DNA of 64,000 nucleotides from Sporosarcina sp. Te-1. Lineage in GTDB: Bacteria; Bacillota; Bacilli; Bacillales_A; Planococcaceae. Position numbers and translations under genes: made by a program. Below are positions 36,195-45,159 of the stretch, in pieces. Every line of letters begins with the position of its first letter. Position 1 is the first letter of the stretch. The notes below the pieces were generated by a model. The model was given only the letters and a program-made list of their open reading frames with translations, did not search any database and was not told the origin of the DNA. Location: positions 3,521,501-3,585,500 of the forward strand of contig NZ_CP071798.1 of assembly GCF_017498505.1 (NCBI RefSeq), written 5' to 3'.

Positions 36195-36340
36195 CGCAGC
36201 GTGACCCCCATACTGTTTCGTTACAAACAGTATGGTCACCCATCAAAGGATTAAACGGCCGGAATTGGGAAAACTTCGTTGGAAAGTTTACGCCAGAAAC
36301 GATATAATGAATAGATATTTGAGTAGGAGGATGGTTCTGA

Positions 36341-36778
36341 ATGGAAATCGCATCTAACGAACGGTCCGTGGATGTCCAGCTCCGGTCGACGATCATTCAT
36401 CCAGGACAGCCGGCAGACAACCATGCACTTCAAGCGAAAGGTACTGTCGTGGAGAAAGCAGGCAACTTATATTTGCGGTTCGAGGAAAAACAGAATGGGC
36501 AAACAATCCGGACAACCGTTAAACTTGGCCGTGAGGAAGCGCTCATCATGCGCAGCGGGGCGGTTCAAATGCGCTTGCCGTTTACAATTGGAAATCCGAG
36601 ACCAGGCACGTATGGCAACGGTCCGGCAACGTTCAACCTGCTCGTCAAAACGAAGGAACTTGAAGTTGATACGGACATTGCAGGCGCCACAGGAAACTTT
36701 CACGTCCATTACGAACTGCATGCGGATGGAGCATTGCTTGGTACATATAAGCTTCAAATTACATATACGGAGGGATAA
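36341..36778 (+). CDS. ywiB: YwiB-family beta-barrel protein (DUF1934)
   Basis: The 145-residue protein has the DUF1934 pattern of alternating strands: [50 protein letters not shown] and the C-terminal [12 protein letters not shown]. Its fold is a lipocalin-like barrel; its function is unknown. GTAGGAGGATGG precedes ATG 36341. It ends two bases before argS, and the two are co-transcribed, as in B. subtilis. Confidence 0.9.
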   Translation: MEIASNERSVDVQLRSTIIHPGQPADNHALQAKGTVVEKAGNLYLRFEEKQNGQTIRTTVKLGREEALIMRSGAVQMRLPFTIGNPRPGTYGNGPATFNLLVKTKELEVDTDIAGATGNFHVHYELHADGALLGTYKLQITYTEG

Positions 36779-36780
36779 AA

Positions 36781-38448
36781 ATGAACGCTGTAGAAAAAAT
36801 ACAAGAAGAGATCAAATCGGCCTTCAGAAAAGCGGTCATCACCGCCCACCTTGTAGCGGAAACTGAGATTCCGGATATTCTGCTGGAAACACCGAAAAAC
36901 AAAGAGAATGGTGATTACGCGACTAACATTGCCATGCAGTTGACAAAACTGGCGAAAAAGCCGCCTCGCGTCATTGCGGAAACCATTTTGCAGCATCTGG
37001 ATACGACGGAAACGGCGATTGAATCAGTGGAAATCGCAGGCCTGGGCTTCATGAATATCCGATTGAAGACGGACTATTTGGGAGACGTGGTGAAAGCGGT
37101 ATTGGCCCAAGGACCGGATTATGGCCGATCCACATTTGGCCAAAATGAGAAGATCCAAGTCGAGTTCGTTTCCGCCAACCCGACGGGCGACTTGCACTTG
37201 GGACATGCACGCGGAGCATCACTTGGCGACTCCCTCTGCAACATCCTCGATTTCGCGGGCTTCGATGTATCCCGTGAATATTACATTAATGATGCCGGCA
37301 ACCAAGTGAATAATCTGGCCCTCTCGGTAGAAGCACGCTATTTCCAAGCACTCGGAATGGAAAAGGAAATGCCTGAAGATGGCTACCATGGCCAGGACAT
37401 TATCGAAATCGGTAAAAAACTTGCCGAAGAATCCGGAGATCGATACGCACATATGCCGGAAGCGGAACGCCTGGAGTTTTTCCGGAAGTATGGACTTGAT
37501 TACGAATTGGAAAAATTGAAGAAGGACTTGGAAGATTTCCGAGTGCCGTTCGACAACTGGTTCTCGGAGACCTCCTTATATACCGATGGGAAAATTGGCA
37601 TTGCCCTTGATAAATTACGGAGCAACGGCCATGTCTTTGAAGAGGACGGGGCGACATGGTTCCGTTCCACGACTTTCGGCGACGATAAGGACCGTGTGTT
37701 GATTAAAAACGACGGAAGCTATACGTATTTAACGCCGGACATTGCGTACCATGAAGACAAGATCCGCCGGGGCTTCGACAAGCTCATCAATATTTGGGGT
37801 GCTGACCATCATGGCTATATCCCGCGGATGAAAGCAGCCATCGAAGCGCTCGGATATGATCGGGACACCCTCGAAGTCGAAGTTGCCCAAATGGTGCAGC
37901 TATACAAAGATGGCGAAAAGTTCAAAATGAGCAAGCGGACAGGAAAAGCCGTTACGTTGCGTGAACTGGTCGAGGACGTCGGCTTGGACGCTGTCCGTTA
38001 CTTTTTCGCCATGCGTTCCGGCGATTCGCAAATGGATTTCGACCTGGACCTTGCCATTTCCCAGTCCAATGAAAATCCAGTTTACTATGCCCAATACGCA
38101 CACGCGCGCATTTCATCCATCTTGCGGCAAGCAGAGGAAAAAGGCATGGCCGCTTCCACTGACCACGTCGACTTGCTGCAATCGGAAAAAGAAGTCGAGC
38201 TTCTGAAAAAAATCGGCGACTTCCCGAAAGTGGTAGCGGACGCTGCGCGTCTACGCTCGCCACACCGCATCGCCACATACATTCAGGAGCTGGCAGCTAC
38301 CTTCCACAGCTTCTATAATGCCGAAAAAGTGCTCGACCCAGACAACCGGGAGCTTTCCGAAGCACGTCTGGCCCTCGTCACAGCAACACGCACCACTGTT
38401 GCCAATGCGTTGAAACTGATTGGCGTTGCAGCTCCTGAACGGATGTAA
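36781..38448 (+). CDS. argS: Arginyl-tRNA synthetase
   Basis: The 555-residue class Ia synthetase charges tRNA-Arg. It has the N-terminal ArgRS additional domain, the HIGH-like signature in [15 protein letters not shown] (about residue 137), the KMSK-type KMSKRTGKA (about residue 380), and a C-terminal anticodon-binding helical domain ending in [20 protein letters not shown] precedes ATG 36781. No T-box leader was seen upstream of ywiB-argS. Confidence 0.97.
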   Translation: MNAVEKIQEEIKSAFRKAVITAHLVAETEIPDILLETPKNKENGDYATNIAMQLTKLAKKPPRVIAETILQHLDTTETAIESVEIAGLGFMNIRLKTDYLGDVVKAVLAQGPDYGRSTFGQNEKIQVEFVSANPTGDLHLGHARGASLGDSLCNILDFAGFDVSREYYINDAGNQVNNLALSVEARYFQALGMEKEMPEDGYHGQDIIEIGKKLAEESGDRYAHMPEAERLEFFRKYGLDYELEKLKKDLEDFRVPFDNWFSETSLYTDGKIGIALDKLRSNGHVFEEDGATWFRSTTFGDDKDRVLIKNDGSYTYLTPDIAYHEDKIRRGFDKLINIWGADHHGYIPRMKAAIEALGYDRDTLEVEVAQMVQLYKDGEKFKMSKRTGKAVTLRELVEDVGLDAVRYFFAMRSGDSQMDFDLDLAISQSNENPVYYAQYAHARISSILRQAEEKGMAASTDHVDLLQSEKEVELLKKIGDFPKVVADAARLRSPHRIATYIQELAATFHSFYNAEKVLDPDNRELSEARLALVTATRTTVANALKLIGVAAPERM

Positions 38449-38512
38449 TTTTTTCTGGAATGCAACTGATGCTCCTGCGAAGATCTGGTGACTGATGAAA
38501 GAGATAGAAAAA

Positions 38513-38541
38513 AGCGACGGAGTTGTCATTCCGTCGCTTTT
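38513..38541 (+). terminator. Terminator after argS
   Basis: AGCGACGGA pairs with TCCGTCGCT around an eight-base loop and is followed by five T, 64 bases after the argS stop. Confidence 0.9.
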
Positions 38542-38584
38542 TCGTTCATATCACGTTTTATAAGCTATGCAAATATCCAATTGT

Positions 38585-39253
38585 TCATGCAGAAACCTTT
38601 GCAGTTTCATTCTTTTTATTGGTTTCAAATTGTCCCTTAGTCAGTTTTTGTTTAATAATCCATTCTGCAACGAGCAGATTCGGCAACCAAGCTAACCAAG
38701 CAATCATTGCATAACTACGTTCGAAATTCTCTAATCCGAACAGCAATGCGAACAAAGGGAGCCATAGCCGTAATGTAACCGCCGCAAAGGTTAGGGAATA
38801 ATTTCTTATCATCCAATTCCGATGTTGTGGAATGCGAAGATTCTTTGCATTCGTAAATGCTTGAAATGCCGAAATCAGCCAAAAGACAGCTAGCAACCCA
38901 AACCCTATTTTTCCTACAAATCCGCCGGTTGCATAAAAAGATAAGTACAATCCTGTAATACCGCCGAATAAAATACAGAGCATATATAGTCTGCCTAGAA
39001 CCCGGTGTCGACTGATATTCTTTTCTCTAAAGCTCGATGATAATGTAAAGGGACCGATTACTAATGCGACTACACTTGTAGCAGCGTGTATAAATAACAT
39101 GACATACCAGAAGGGGCTTAATTTTGAAAGAAACATCAGCTTCATTTGAACCAACCCTGCTTGGGTTCCGTCCAGAATAAAATATTGAACCACTACATAA
39201 CCAGCTACCGTAATAACGAGTAAATTGAATAGTAACCAAAAATATTTATTCAT
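38585..39253 (-). CDS. DUF2306-family integral membrane protein
   Basis: The 222-residue protein has about six membrane helices. Landmarks are HAATSVVALVIGPFTL, RHRVLGRLYML with a paired histidine, and the HRNWMIRNYSLTFAAVTLRLW segment typical of DUF2306, which resembles haem-binding cytochrome b561-like proteins. Function is unknown. ATG 39253 follows AGGAGTTGAG; a longer frame to 39358 overlaps the next gene and lacks an RBS. It is the last gene of a three-gene unit with a LytTR regulator. Confidence 0.78.
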   Translation of the reverse strand: MNKYFWLLFNLLVITVAGYVVVQYFILDGTQAGLVQMKLMFLSKLSPFWYVMLFIHAATSVVALVIGPFTLSSSFREKNISRHRVLGRLYMLCILFGGITGLYLSFYATGGFVGKIGFGLLAVFWLISAFQAFTNAKNLRIPQHRNWMIRNYSLTFAAVTLRLWLPLFALLFGLENFERSYAMIAWLAWLPNLLVAEWIIKQKLTKGQFETNKKNETAKVSA

Positions 39254-39317
39254 GACTATCTCAACTCCTAGTATTTTGACAGGATTGATGTTTATACCGA
39301 AACGCTTTTTCAACCCT

Positions 39318-39743
39318 TCAGATTTTTCTTCTTTTAAGCTTCTTATTAATACTGTCAATATCCCGCAAGTCCATCCAATATACTACAGCGAAAATCATCA
39401 AATATATGATAAACTGCAAAACAATAAACAGGATAAAGCTAATAGGTTGGTCGACAGGATTTTCATACCATCCACCAATTTTTCCGCAAATTAACACAAG
39501 TGCTAAGATCACAATATAGTGGATCCCTAATTTAACGCCATACGGCCAGCGATCTAAATAAAATATAAGTGACATCAGTCCACAGCCCACCCCAAGGGAA
39601 ATTGCTAAAATACATCCTAATAATAGATCTGAACCGTTCATGACTCGGGTAGGATTTAGTAATAATGTTATTGTAATGATGATGTAAGAAGTACTTAATC
39701 CAATTAAAGCGCCAAGAAGTATATATTGAAAAGTCTTTTTCAT
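39318..39743 (-). CDS. DUF3021-family four-helix membrane protein
   Basis: The 141-residue protein has four hydrophobic helices with short loops (LLGALIGLSTSYIIITITLLL, GVGCGLMSLIFYLDRWPYGVKLGIHY-type region, and VLQFIIYLMIFAVVYWMDL), ending in a basic tail. DUF3021 proteins are encoded beside LytTR regulators in many Firmicutes and are thought to hold them at the membrane. Its start overlaps the regulator's stop by one base, so the two are translationally coupled. Confidence 0.82.
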   Translation of the reverse strand: MKKTFQYILLGALIGLSTSYIIITITLLLNPTRVMNGSDLLLGCILAISLGVGCGLMSLIFYLDRWPYGVKLGIHYIVILALVLICGKIGGWYENPVDQPISFILFIVLQFIIYLMIFAVVYWMDLRDIDSINKKLKRRKI

Positions 39744-40192
39744 TACGCATCCCTCCCGATCCCAAGTCGTTTCTTGAGTGTCTTTAAATACACTCGACTT
39801 ACATGGGCCGTCGTTCCATTATCCATTACGAGCTGCATCATGCCGATTTTCTCCATTTTCATGAATGAGATTTTAGATACATTGACGAGAGTTGATTTAT
39901 TTACGCGTACAAATTCCTTTTCGAATAGTTCCTCCAACTCATATAGCTTACGCTTGGATTCATATTCATCCTCATCTGTTTGAAAGTAGACTTTGGCTTC
40001 TTCTGAATAAACAAAATAAATATCTGCGATTTTCAACATGTAAATTTCCTGCTGTAAATAGCCATCAATGACCTCGTTGGTGGAGGACTTTAACAACCTC
40101 ATGAGTCGTTCAATGTCATCTGTAAAAGCACTAGCGTGAATATGGATTTCCGTCTCTTCAATTTTCTCATCGATGATTAATTTGATGTTCAT
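39743..40192 (-). CDS. LytTR-family transcriptional regulator (no receiver domain)
   Basis: The 149-residue protein consists of a short N-terminal helical part and a LytTR DNA-binding domain (about residues 50-147: IYMLKIADIYFVYSEEAKVYF, LEELFEKEFVRVNKSTLVNVSKI and HVSRVYLKTLKKRLG). It has no response-regulator receiver, so control is probably through the co-encoded DUF3021 membrane protein. It likely autoregulates this three-gene unit. The promoter lies in the 40.2-40.4 kb gap but I could not define it. Confidence 0.88.
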   Translation of the reverse strand: MNIKLIIDEKIEETEIHIHASAFTDDIERLMRLLKSSTNEVIDGYLQQEIYMLKIADIYFVYSEEAKVYFQTDEDEYESKRKLYELEELFEKEFVRVNKSTLVNVSKISFMKMEKIGMMQLVMDNGTTAHVSRVYLKTLKKRLGIGRDA

Positions 40193-40406
40193 ATGGTACC
40201 TCCAATCCCTACATAGAATATAACACGGGTTAATTTGGTATTTGCGGTTCTTTTCATAAGTGGCTCAATAAACCAAACAAGCAGCTAAAAACCGATCATG
40301 ACTGAATATAACAGGTCAGAAAACGTCTTTGCTCGCCACTGTAATTGCTTTTTTATTGTACTCAGTCAAGCAGGGCAAACATGAACGGGGCCATGTCCGC
40401 CGTCTA

Positions 40407-40434
40407 TCGACAACAAAGAACTTTGTAGTATAAT
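40407..40434 (+). promoter_or_regulatory. Promoter of the corrinoid operon
   Basis: TCGACA (40407-40412) and a perfect TATAAT (40429-40434) are separated by 16 bases, just upstream of the cobalamin riboswitch. Confidence 0.65.
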
Positions 40435-40460
40435 GGTTGCGTACACAATTACATATCCGA

Positions 40461-40622
40461 ACATGAAGGTGCCCCGCCATCAACGACGGGGTTAAAAGGG
40501 AAGCCGGTTCGAAGCCGGCGCGGTCCCGCCACTGTAAGTGCGAGCGAACCGCCAATCGCCACTGGATCTGATCCGGGAAGGCGCGGCAAGCGATTGGAGC
40601 ACGAGCCAGGAGACCTGCCTTC
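40461..40622 (+). ncRNA. Cobalamin (adenosylcobalamin) riboswitch
   Basis: The leader carries the conserved core of the B12 riboswitch in order: AAGGTGCC near the 5' end, GGGAAGCCGGT, the junction element GCGGTCCCGCCACTGTAA (40519-40536), and the closing B12 box GAGCCAGGAGACCTGCC (40603-40619). It is followed by a linker and an intrinsic terminator (40705-40735) before btuF, so B12 binding is expected to stop transcription of the uptake and salvage operon. Confidence 0.95.
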
Positions 40623-40704
40623 GTGAATCACCCCGAACCCTACGAGGATAGGTTTGGTGAAGAGACGGTGCGCTATGGCGCGGCCGGATTTTTACTAAGC
40701 GTTG

Positions 40705-40735
40705 TCCTCCGTTCATATGACGGGGGATTTTTGTT
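40705..40735 (+). terminator. Riboswitch expression-platform terminator
   Basis: TCCTCCGT pairs with ACGGGGGA (one G-U pair) around a seven-base loop and is followed by a T-rich tract, 34 bases before the btuF start. Its position between aptamer and first gene suggests that it is the regulated terminator. Confidence 0.8.
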
Positions 40736-40760
40736 TGGAATCAATAGGAGGAAACCGATT

Positions 40761-41744
40761 ATGAAGAAGTTTTGGCAGCTTTGGTTGACGGCTGTACTTG
40801 CGGCATTGCTTTTGACGGCATGTGGCACGTCAGATGATTCGAAGAAAGACGATGCATCAACAGAACAAACGGGTGGTCAAACAGCCGGCGATGCTGAACA
40901 GGCAGCTCCCGCGTTCCCGGTCACATTGACAGATGCGGTTGGCAATGAGATTACATTTGATGAAGCACCCAAGAAAATTGTTTCTCTGCAAGCGAGCAAC
41001 ACGGAAATCCTTTTTGCTCTCGGTTTGAATGATGAAATTGTCGGAGTCACTGACTTTGATAACTATCCGGAAGAGGCGCTGGAAAAGGAAAAGGTTGGCG
41101 GCATGGAATTCAATGTTGAGCAAATCATTTCCATGAACCCGGATGTCGTGTTTGCAAATGAAATGGGACAAAGCTCAGGAGAAGAAGGCTGGCAGCAAAT
41201 CCGCGATGCGGGCATTAACGTGTTCGTTGTGAAAAATGCAGCGAACTTCGATGAAACGTATGGAACCATTGAAACTATCGGACAAGCGACAGGCAAGACG
41301 GAAGAAGCAGATAAAATCGTAGCGGACATGAAAGCGAAAGTGGAAGAAGTCGTTGCGAAAACAAAAGATGTCGAGACAAAGAAACGTGTCTTTGTTGAAA
41401 CGTCCGATGCACCTGAAATTTATGCGCCTGGCAAAGGAACGTTCATGCAGGAAATGCTCGATATGATTGGCGCGGAAAACGTTGTAACAGCGGATGGATG
41501 GGCTATGACTAGCCCTGAGGAAATTGTGAAGCAAAATCCGGATGTCATCATCGTGATGTACAGCTATGTTCCGGATATCGTGGAGAGCGTGAAGAAACGC
41601 GATGGCTTCAGTGATATTACGGCTGTCAAAGAAGATCGCGTCATCCAAGTTGACGAAAATATGACAAGCCGGACAGGCCCTCGTCTGGCGCAAGGTCTGG
41701 AAGAAGTGGCAAAAGCTATCTATCCAGAGGCGTTCGGTGAATAA
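40761..41744 (+). CDS. btuF: Corrinoid ABC transporter substrate-binding lipoprotein
   Basis: The 327-residue protein has a lipoprotein signal (LAALLLTAC, cysteine at about residue 22), an Asp/Gly/Gln-rich linker, and a two-lobed helical-backbone binding domain (VTLTDAVGNEITF, PKKIVSLQASNTEILFALGL, VGVTDFDNYPEEA). It is the first gene behind the cobalamin riboswitch, which supports cobalamin or cobinamide rather than iron-siderophore as ligand. AGGAGG lies nine bases before ATG 40761; a frame from 40623 would run through the riboswitch linker. It overlaps btuC by eight bases. Confidence 0.92.
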   Translation: MKKFWQLWLTAVLAALLLTACGTSDDSKKDDASTEQTGGQTAGDAEQAAPAFPVTLTDAVGNEITFDEAPKKIVSLQASNTEILFALGLNDEIVGVTDFDNYPEEALEKEKVGGMEFNVEQIISMNPDVVFANEMGQSSGEEGWQQIRDAGINVFVVKNAANFDETYGTIETIGQATGKTEEADKIVADMKAKVEEVVAKTKDVETKKRVFVETSDAPEIYAPGKGTFMQEMLDMIGAENVVTADGWAMTSPEEIVKQNPDVIIVMYSYVPDIVESVKKRDGFSDITAVKEDRVIQVDENMTSRTGPRLAQGLEEVAKAIYPEAFGE

Positions 41745-42729
41745 AACAGGTATCGCCTACATCGTGAGTGCCGCCACACTAGCTGTGGCGGTATGGCTCG
41801 GTGTATCCATCGGAACGGTGAAAGTACCACTTAGCACGTTCTGGGATTCGTCGGATACGACAGCAACAAATATCCTTTGGAAAATCCGCATGCCGCGTGT
41901 GATACTGGCTGGTCTCGTCGGTGCGTCGCTTGCGATTGCGGGCGCTGCGTTTCAAGGATTGCTGAAAAATCCGCTTGCCGATCCATACACCCTCGGAGTG
42001 TCATCCGGCGCCTCGGTAGGTGCGGTCGTGACACTCTTTTTTGGCTTATCCATTCCGATGCTGGGCACATATACTTTGCCGATTTTCAGTATGGTTGGAG
42101 CAGCGTTGACGATGTTCCTCGTACTCGGATTTGCGAGACTCGTCGATCGATCCATGAAAATGGAAACGATCATTTTGACAGGAATCATCTTCGGGTCGTT
42201 CCTCGGCTCGGTCCTCTCGCTTATGATCGCACTGACTGGGGAGGAATTGCGGCAAATCATCGGCTGGCTGTTAGGGAGCGTCTCGATGCGCGGATGGAAA
42301 TATATTGTCATGGTGCTGCCCTTCGTTGTGGTCGGCTCCTTCATTCTATGGCTCAACCGCCGGGAGCTGAACGCCATGCTGTTCGGCGAAGAGCGGGCTC
42401 ATCATCTGGGCGTGAATGTCCGTCGCCGTAAATTCATGATCCTAATCGGCGGCTCGATTTTAACCGGATCCGCTGTTGCTGTATCCGGGACAATCGGTTT
42501 TGTCGGCCTTGTTGTCCCGCATATGACAAGACTCCTTTGGGGTGCCGATCATCGGCATTTGCTGACGTTATCATTCTTGAATGGGGCCACATTATTAATC
42601 ATTTGTGATTTGATTGCACGCACCATCATTTCACCCTCAGAACTGCCAGTCGGCGTCATTACTTCATTCATTGGAGCGCCAGTATTCGCATTCATCTTTT
42701 ATCGACAGAGAAGGAAAGGGGCCATCTAA
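41737..42729 (+). CDS. btuC: Corrinoid ABC transporter permease
   Basis: The 330-residue FecCD/BtuC-family permease has about ten membrane helices. It shows the family motifs RMPRVILAGLVGASLAIAGA, GLLKNPLADPYTLGVSSGAS, the coupling-helix region AHHLGVNVRR and GTIGFVGLVVPHMTRLL. It forms the channel for corrinoid import with BtuF and the BtuD-CbiZ ATPase. The start is GTG 41737 inside the end of btuF, so translation is coupled. Confidence 0.93.
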   Translation: MNKTGIAYIVSAATLAVAVWLGVSIGTVKVPLSTFWDSSDTTATNILWKIRMPRVILAGLVGASLAIAGAAFQGLLKNPLADPYTLGVSSGASVGAVVTLFFGLSIPMLGTYTLPIFSMVGAALTMFLVLGFARLVDRSMKMETIILTGIIFGSFLGSVLSLMIALTGEELRQIIGWLLGSVSMRGWKYIVMVLPFVVVGSFILWLNRRELNAMLFGEERAHHLGVNVRRRKFMILIGGSILTGSAVAVSGTIGFVGLVVPHMTRLLWGADHRHLLTLSFLNGATLLIICDLIARTIISPSELPVGVITSFIGAPVFAFIFYRQRRKGAI

Positions 42730-42730
42730 T

Positions 42731-44203
42731 ATGCTCAGCGTGCAAAATCTGGCAGGTGGATACGGGAAGGACCCGGTCGTTCAGCACATTTCATTTGAAG
42801 TAAAGAAAGGCGAAATTCTCGGCATATTAGGCCCGAACGGCAGTGGGAAATCCACCTTGCTGAAAATCATCTCAGGTATTTTGCCGAAACAGGCAGGGAC
42901 CGTAGAAATCGACGGGCAGGACGACAGTGTTTATTCGCAAAAGCAATTCGCGCAAAAAGTGGCGGTCCTGCCGCAGCTCCATGCCCATGCTTTTTCCCAC
43001 TCCGTCAAAGAAACCGTATCGCTCGGCCGATATCCGCACCAGTCCGGGCTTTTCTCCACTTGGTCGAAGGAGGATGAACGAGCTGTCCAGGAAGCGATGG
43101 CATATACAGGGGTAACCAAATACGAACATACCCCCATTGAAATCCTGTCTGGCGGGGAGCAGCAACGCGTCTTCGTAGCACAGGCACTGGCGCAGGAAGC
43201 TCCGATCCTCTTGCTGGATGAACCGACGAACCATCTCGACATTGCACATCAGCAACAACTACTCGATACGGTCCGAAGCCATGCGATTGAAAAAGGCGTC
43301 ACCGTCGTCTCCGTTTTCCATGACATTAATCTGGCTGCCCTCTATTGCGATCGGCTTTTGCTCATGGAAAAGGGACGCATCGCGATGATCGGCAGTCCGC
43401 TCGATGTCGTCAAAGATTCCATGATCAGCGGTGTCTATGAGGCGCGTGTAAAAACACAGCCGCACCCGGAATTGCCAAAACCGCAGATGACGCTGCTTCC
43501 TGATACAATGGAGGAAATGAAGCCGTTTACCGTCACAAAAGAACAGTTCAAGGTCTCCTCAAAACACGTTTCGCTTTCAGCGGACCAGCCGCTAAAAACA
43601 TTATCATCCGCCGTGCACAATGCGGGAATGGGTTGGTATCGGGCGTTCGTCAACCGTCACGTCGATGCGAATTACAATTGTGATGACGTCCAAGCGGAAA
43701 ATGCTTCTTATCTGGAACGGGAAGGCTTCCATTTGACGGAAACGGTCGGCATGATGACGGCAGTTACGACAGAGCATGTGGAAATAGAAGAGTTTGAAGG
43801 AGTCTTCGGTTCCGTCATTATAGCTGTGACGGCAGGCGTCGGCAATGCGGTGGATGTGTCGAAGACGCTTACACGCGATCAGGAGCAGCGCATCGGGACC
43901 ATCAATACATGGGTCATCGTCAATGGTCGGTTGCCGGACGAGGCGTTTATCCAAGCAATGATCACCGCGACCGAAGCGAAGACCAAAGCCCTTCAGGACG
44001 AAACGATCCTGGATCCGCTCACCGGAACCATTGCGACAGGCACTTCGACAGACAGCTTGTTAGTCGCAGCAACACAAAGGGGAGAATGGCTGCCATATGC
44101 CGGCCCTATCACGCCGCTCGGCAAATTGGTCGGCCATGGCGTGTATGAATGTACAGTCCGAGCGATTCGAGCTTACAAGAAAGCGAAAGGATGGACGGTA
44201 TGA
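42731..44203 (+). CDS. BtuD ATPase fused to CbiZ adenosylcobinamide amidohydrolase
   Basis: The 490-residue protein joins two enzymes. Residues 1-255 or so are an ABC ATPase with Walker A GPNGSGKST, signature LSGGEQQRVFVAQAL, Walker B ILLLDEPTNHLD and the H-loop histidine in VFHDIN. Residues of about 275-490 are a CbiZ domain (SSAVHNAGMGWYRAFVNRHVD, VTAGVGNAVDV, GTATGTSTDS-like GTIATGTSTDSLLVAAT, and GHGVYECTVRAI). CbiZ removes the aminopropanol side chain from adenosylcobinamide to give adenosylcobyric acid. The fusion ties import to salvage; similar fusions occur in other Bacilli (B. subtilis YvrA). ATG 42731 follows AAAGGGG. Confidence 0.92.
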   Translation: MLSVQNLAGGYGKDPVVQHISFEVKKGEILGILGPNGSGKSTLLKIISGILPKQAGTVEIDGQDDSVYSQKQFAQKVAVLPQLHAHAFSHSVKETVSLGRYPHQSGLFSTWSKEDERAVQEAMAYTGVTKYEHTPIEILSGGEQQRVFVAQALAQEAPILLLDEPTNHLDIAHQQQLLDTVRSHAIEKGVTVVSVFHDINLAALYCDRLLLMEKGRIAMIGSPLDVVKDSMISGVYEARVKTQPHPELPKPQMTLLPDTMEEMKPFTVTKEQFKVSSKHVSLSADQPLKTLSSAVHNAGMGWYRAFVNRHVDANYNCDDVQAENASYLEREGFHLTETVGMMTAVTTEHVEIEEFEGVFGSVIIAVTAGVGNAVDVSKTLTRDQEQRIGTINTWVIVNGRLPDEAFIQAMITATEAKTKALQDETILDPLTGTIATGTSTDSLLVAATQRGEWLPYAGPITPLGKLVGHGVYECTVRAIRAYKKAKGWTV

Positions 44204-45159
44204 TACCCGCGCATTTTATTGCCATCGCCATTGGGTTTCTTCTAGACCGCATCATTGGAGACCCGCCCAATTGGCCTCATCCCATCAGATGGATTGGCAC
44301 GTCCATTTCGAAGTTGACTTGTTTGTTGAATCAAGGACGCTACCGCCTTGCGAAAGGAGCTGTCCTATTACTCGTCATGATTGCCGTCGTGACGACTATC
44401 GTTCTAGCCATTGTCGGTTTCGCTTACCAAGTCAGCCTGTACATAGGGATTCTTGTTGAAGCTATTCTGATCGCCATCGGTCTAGCGCAGAAAAGCTTGA
44501 AGGACGCCGCGATGGATGTCTACGAACCTCTCGCTGCAGGCGACATGGGGACAGCGCGCGAAAAGCTTTCATGGATTGTCGGAAGGGACACGGATCATTT
44601 GCAAGAAGGGGAGATTGCACGCGGTGCCATTGAGACGGTCTCTGAAAATACGGCAGATGGCGTGACCTCCCCTCTATTTTGGGCATTCCTCTTCGGGGCA
44701 CCGGGATTATGGCTCTATAAGACGGTAAATACGCTTGATTCCATGGTCGGCTACCGGGACGAGCGGTATGAGCAATTCGGTAAATGTTCCGCGCGTGCAG
44801 ATGATGTGTTAAATTTCATTCCCGCGAGGATTACCGGTTTGCTTCTGATGCTAGTCACAAAGGATGAAACCGATATGCCGCTCTCGAAGCGGCTAGCCGG
44901 CTGGCTCCGGGATGCCCGCCGTCATCCGAGCCCGAACAGCGGATATTTGGAGGCGGCGACTGCATGGCAGCTTGGCGTTACACTCGGTGGAACCAATACA
45001 TATAGAGGCGTTGTATCGAACCGTCCGGAAATTGGACCGGGCACAAACCCGCTTCGTGCGGTACATATTCAAAAGGCCATCCGTCAAATGCATACAGTGG
45101 CGTTTGTATTTTGGCTGGTGATAACTGGAGTAGGAGTGTTGATGTATGCGATTGCCTGA
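44200..45159 (+). CDS. cbiB: Adenosylcobinamide-phosphate synthase CbiB
   Basis: The 319-residue membrane enzyme couples adenosylcobyric acid to aminopropanol phosphate. Landmarks are LLDRIIGDPPNWPHPIRWIG at the N-terminus, VGRDTDHLQEGEIARGAIETVSENTADGV (about 118-147), KTVNTLDSMVGYRDERYEQFG and PSPNSGYLEAATAWQLGV. ATG 44200 overlaps the stop of the preceding gene (ATGA), with GAAAGG nine bases upstream. It uses the product of CbiZ and the aminopropanol phosphate made by CobD, encoded next. It is also called cobD in some nomenclatures. Confidence 0.95.
   Translation: MIPAHFIAIAIGFLLDRIIGDPPNWPHPIRWIGTSISKLTCLLNQGRYRLAKGAVLLLVMIAVVTTIVLAIVGFAYQVSLYIGILVEAILIAIGLAQKSLKDAAMDVYEPLAAGDMGTAREKLSWIVGRDTDHLQEGEIARGAIETVSENTADGVTSPLFWAFLFGAPGLWLYKTVNTLDSMVGYRDERYEQFGKCSARADDVLNFIPARITGLLLMLVTKDETDMPLSKRLAGWLRDARRHPSPNSGYLEAATAWQLGVTLGGTNTYRGVVSNRPEIGPGTNPLRAVHIQKAIRQMHTVAFVFWLVITGVGVLMYAIA

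Noticed and set aside
36181..36340. T-box leader for ywiB-argS
   Set aside because: No T-box sequence or specifier stem could be seen in the short gap upstream.
39225..39494. 89-residue + strand reading frame
   Set aside because: It is antisense to the end of the DUF3021 gene and the gap before the DUF2306 gene, without an RBS.
40623..40760. N-terminal extension of BtuF starting at 40623
   Set aside because: It would translate the riboswitch linker and terminator; the lipoprotein signal starts at 40761 behind AGGAGG.
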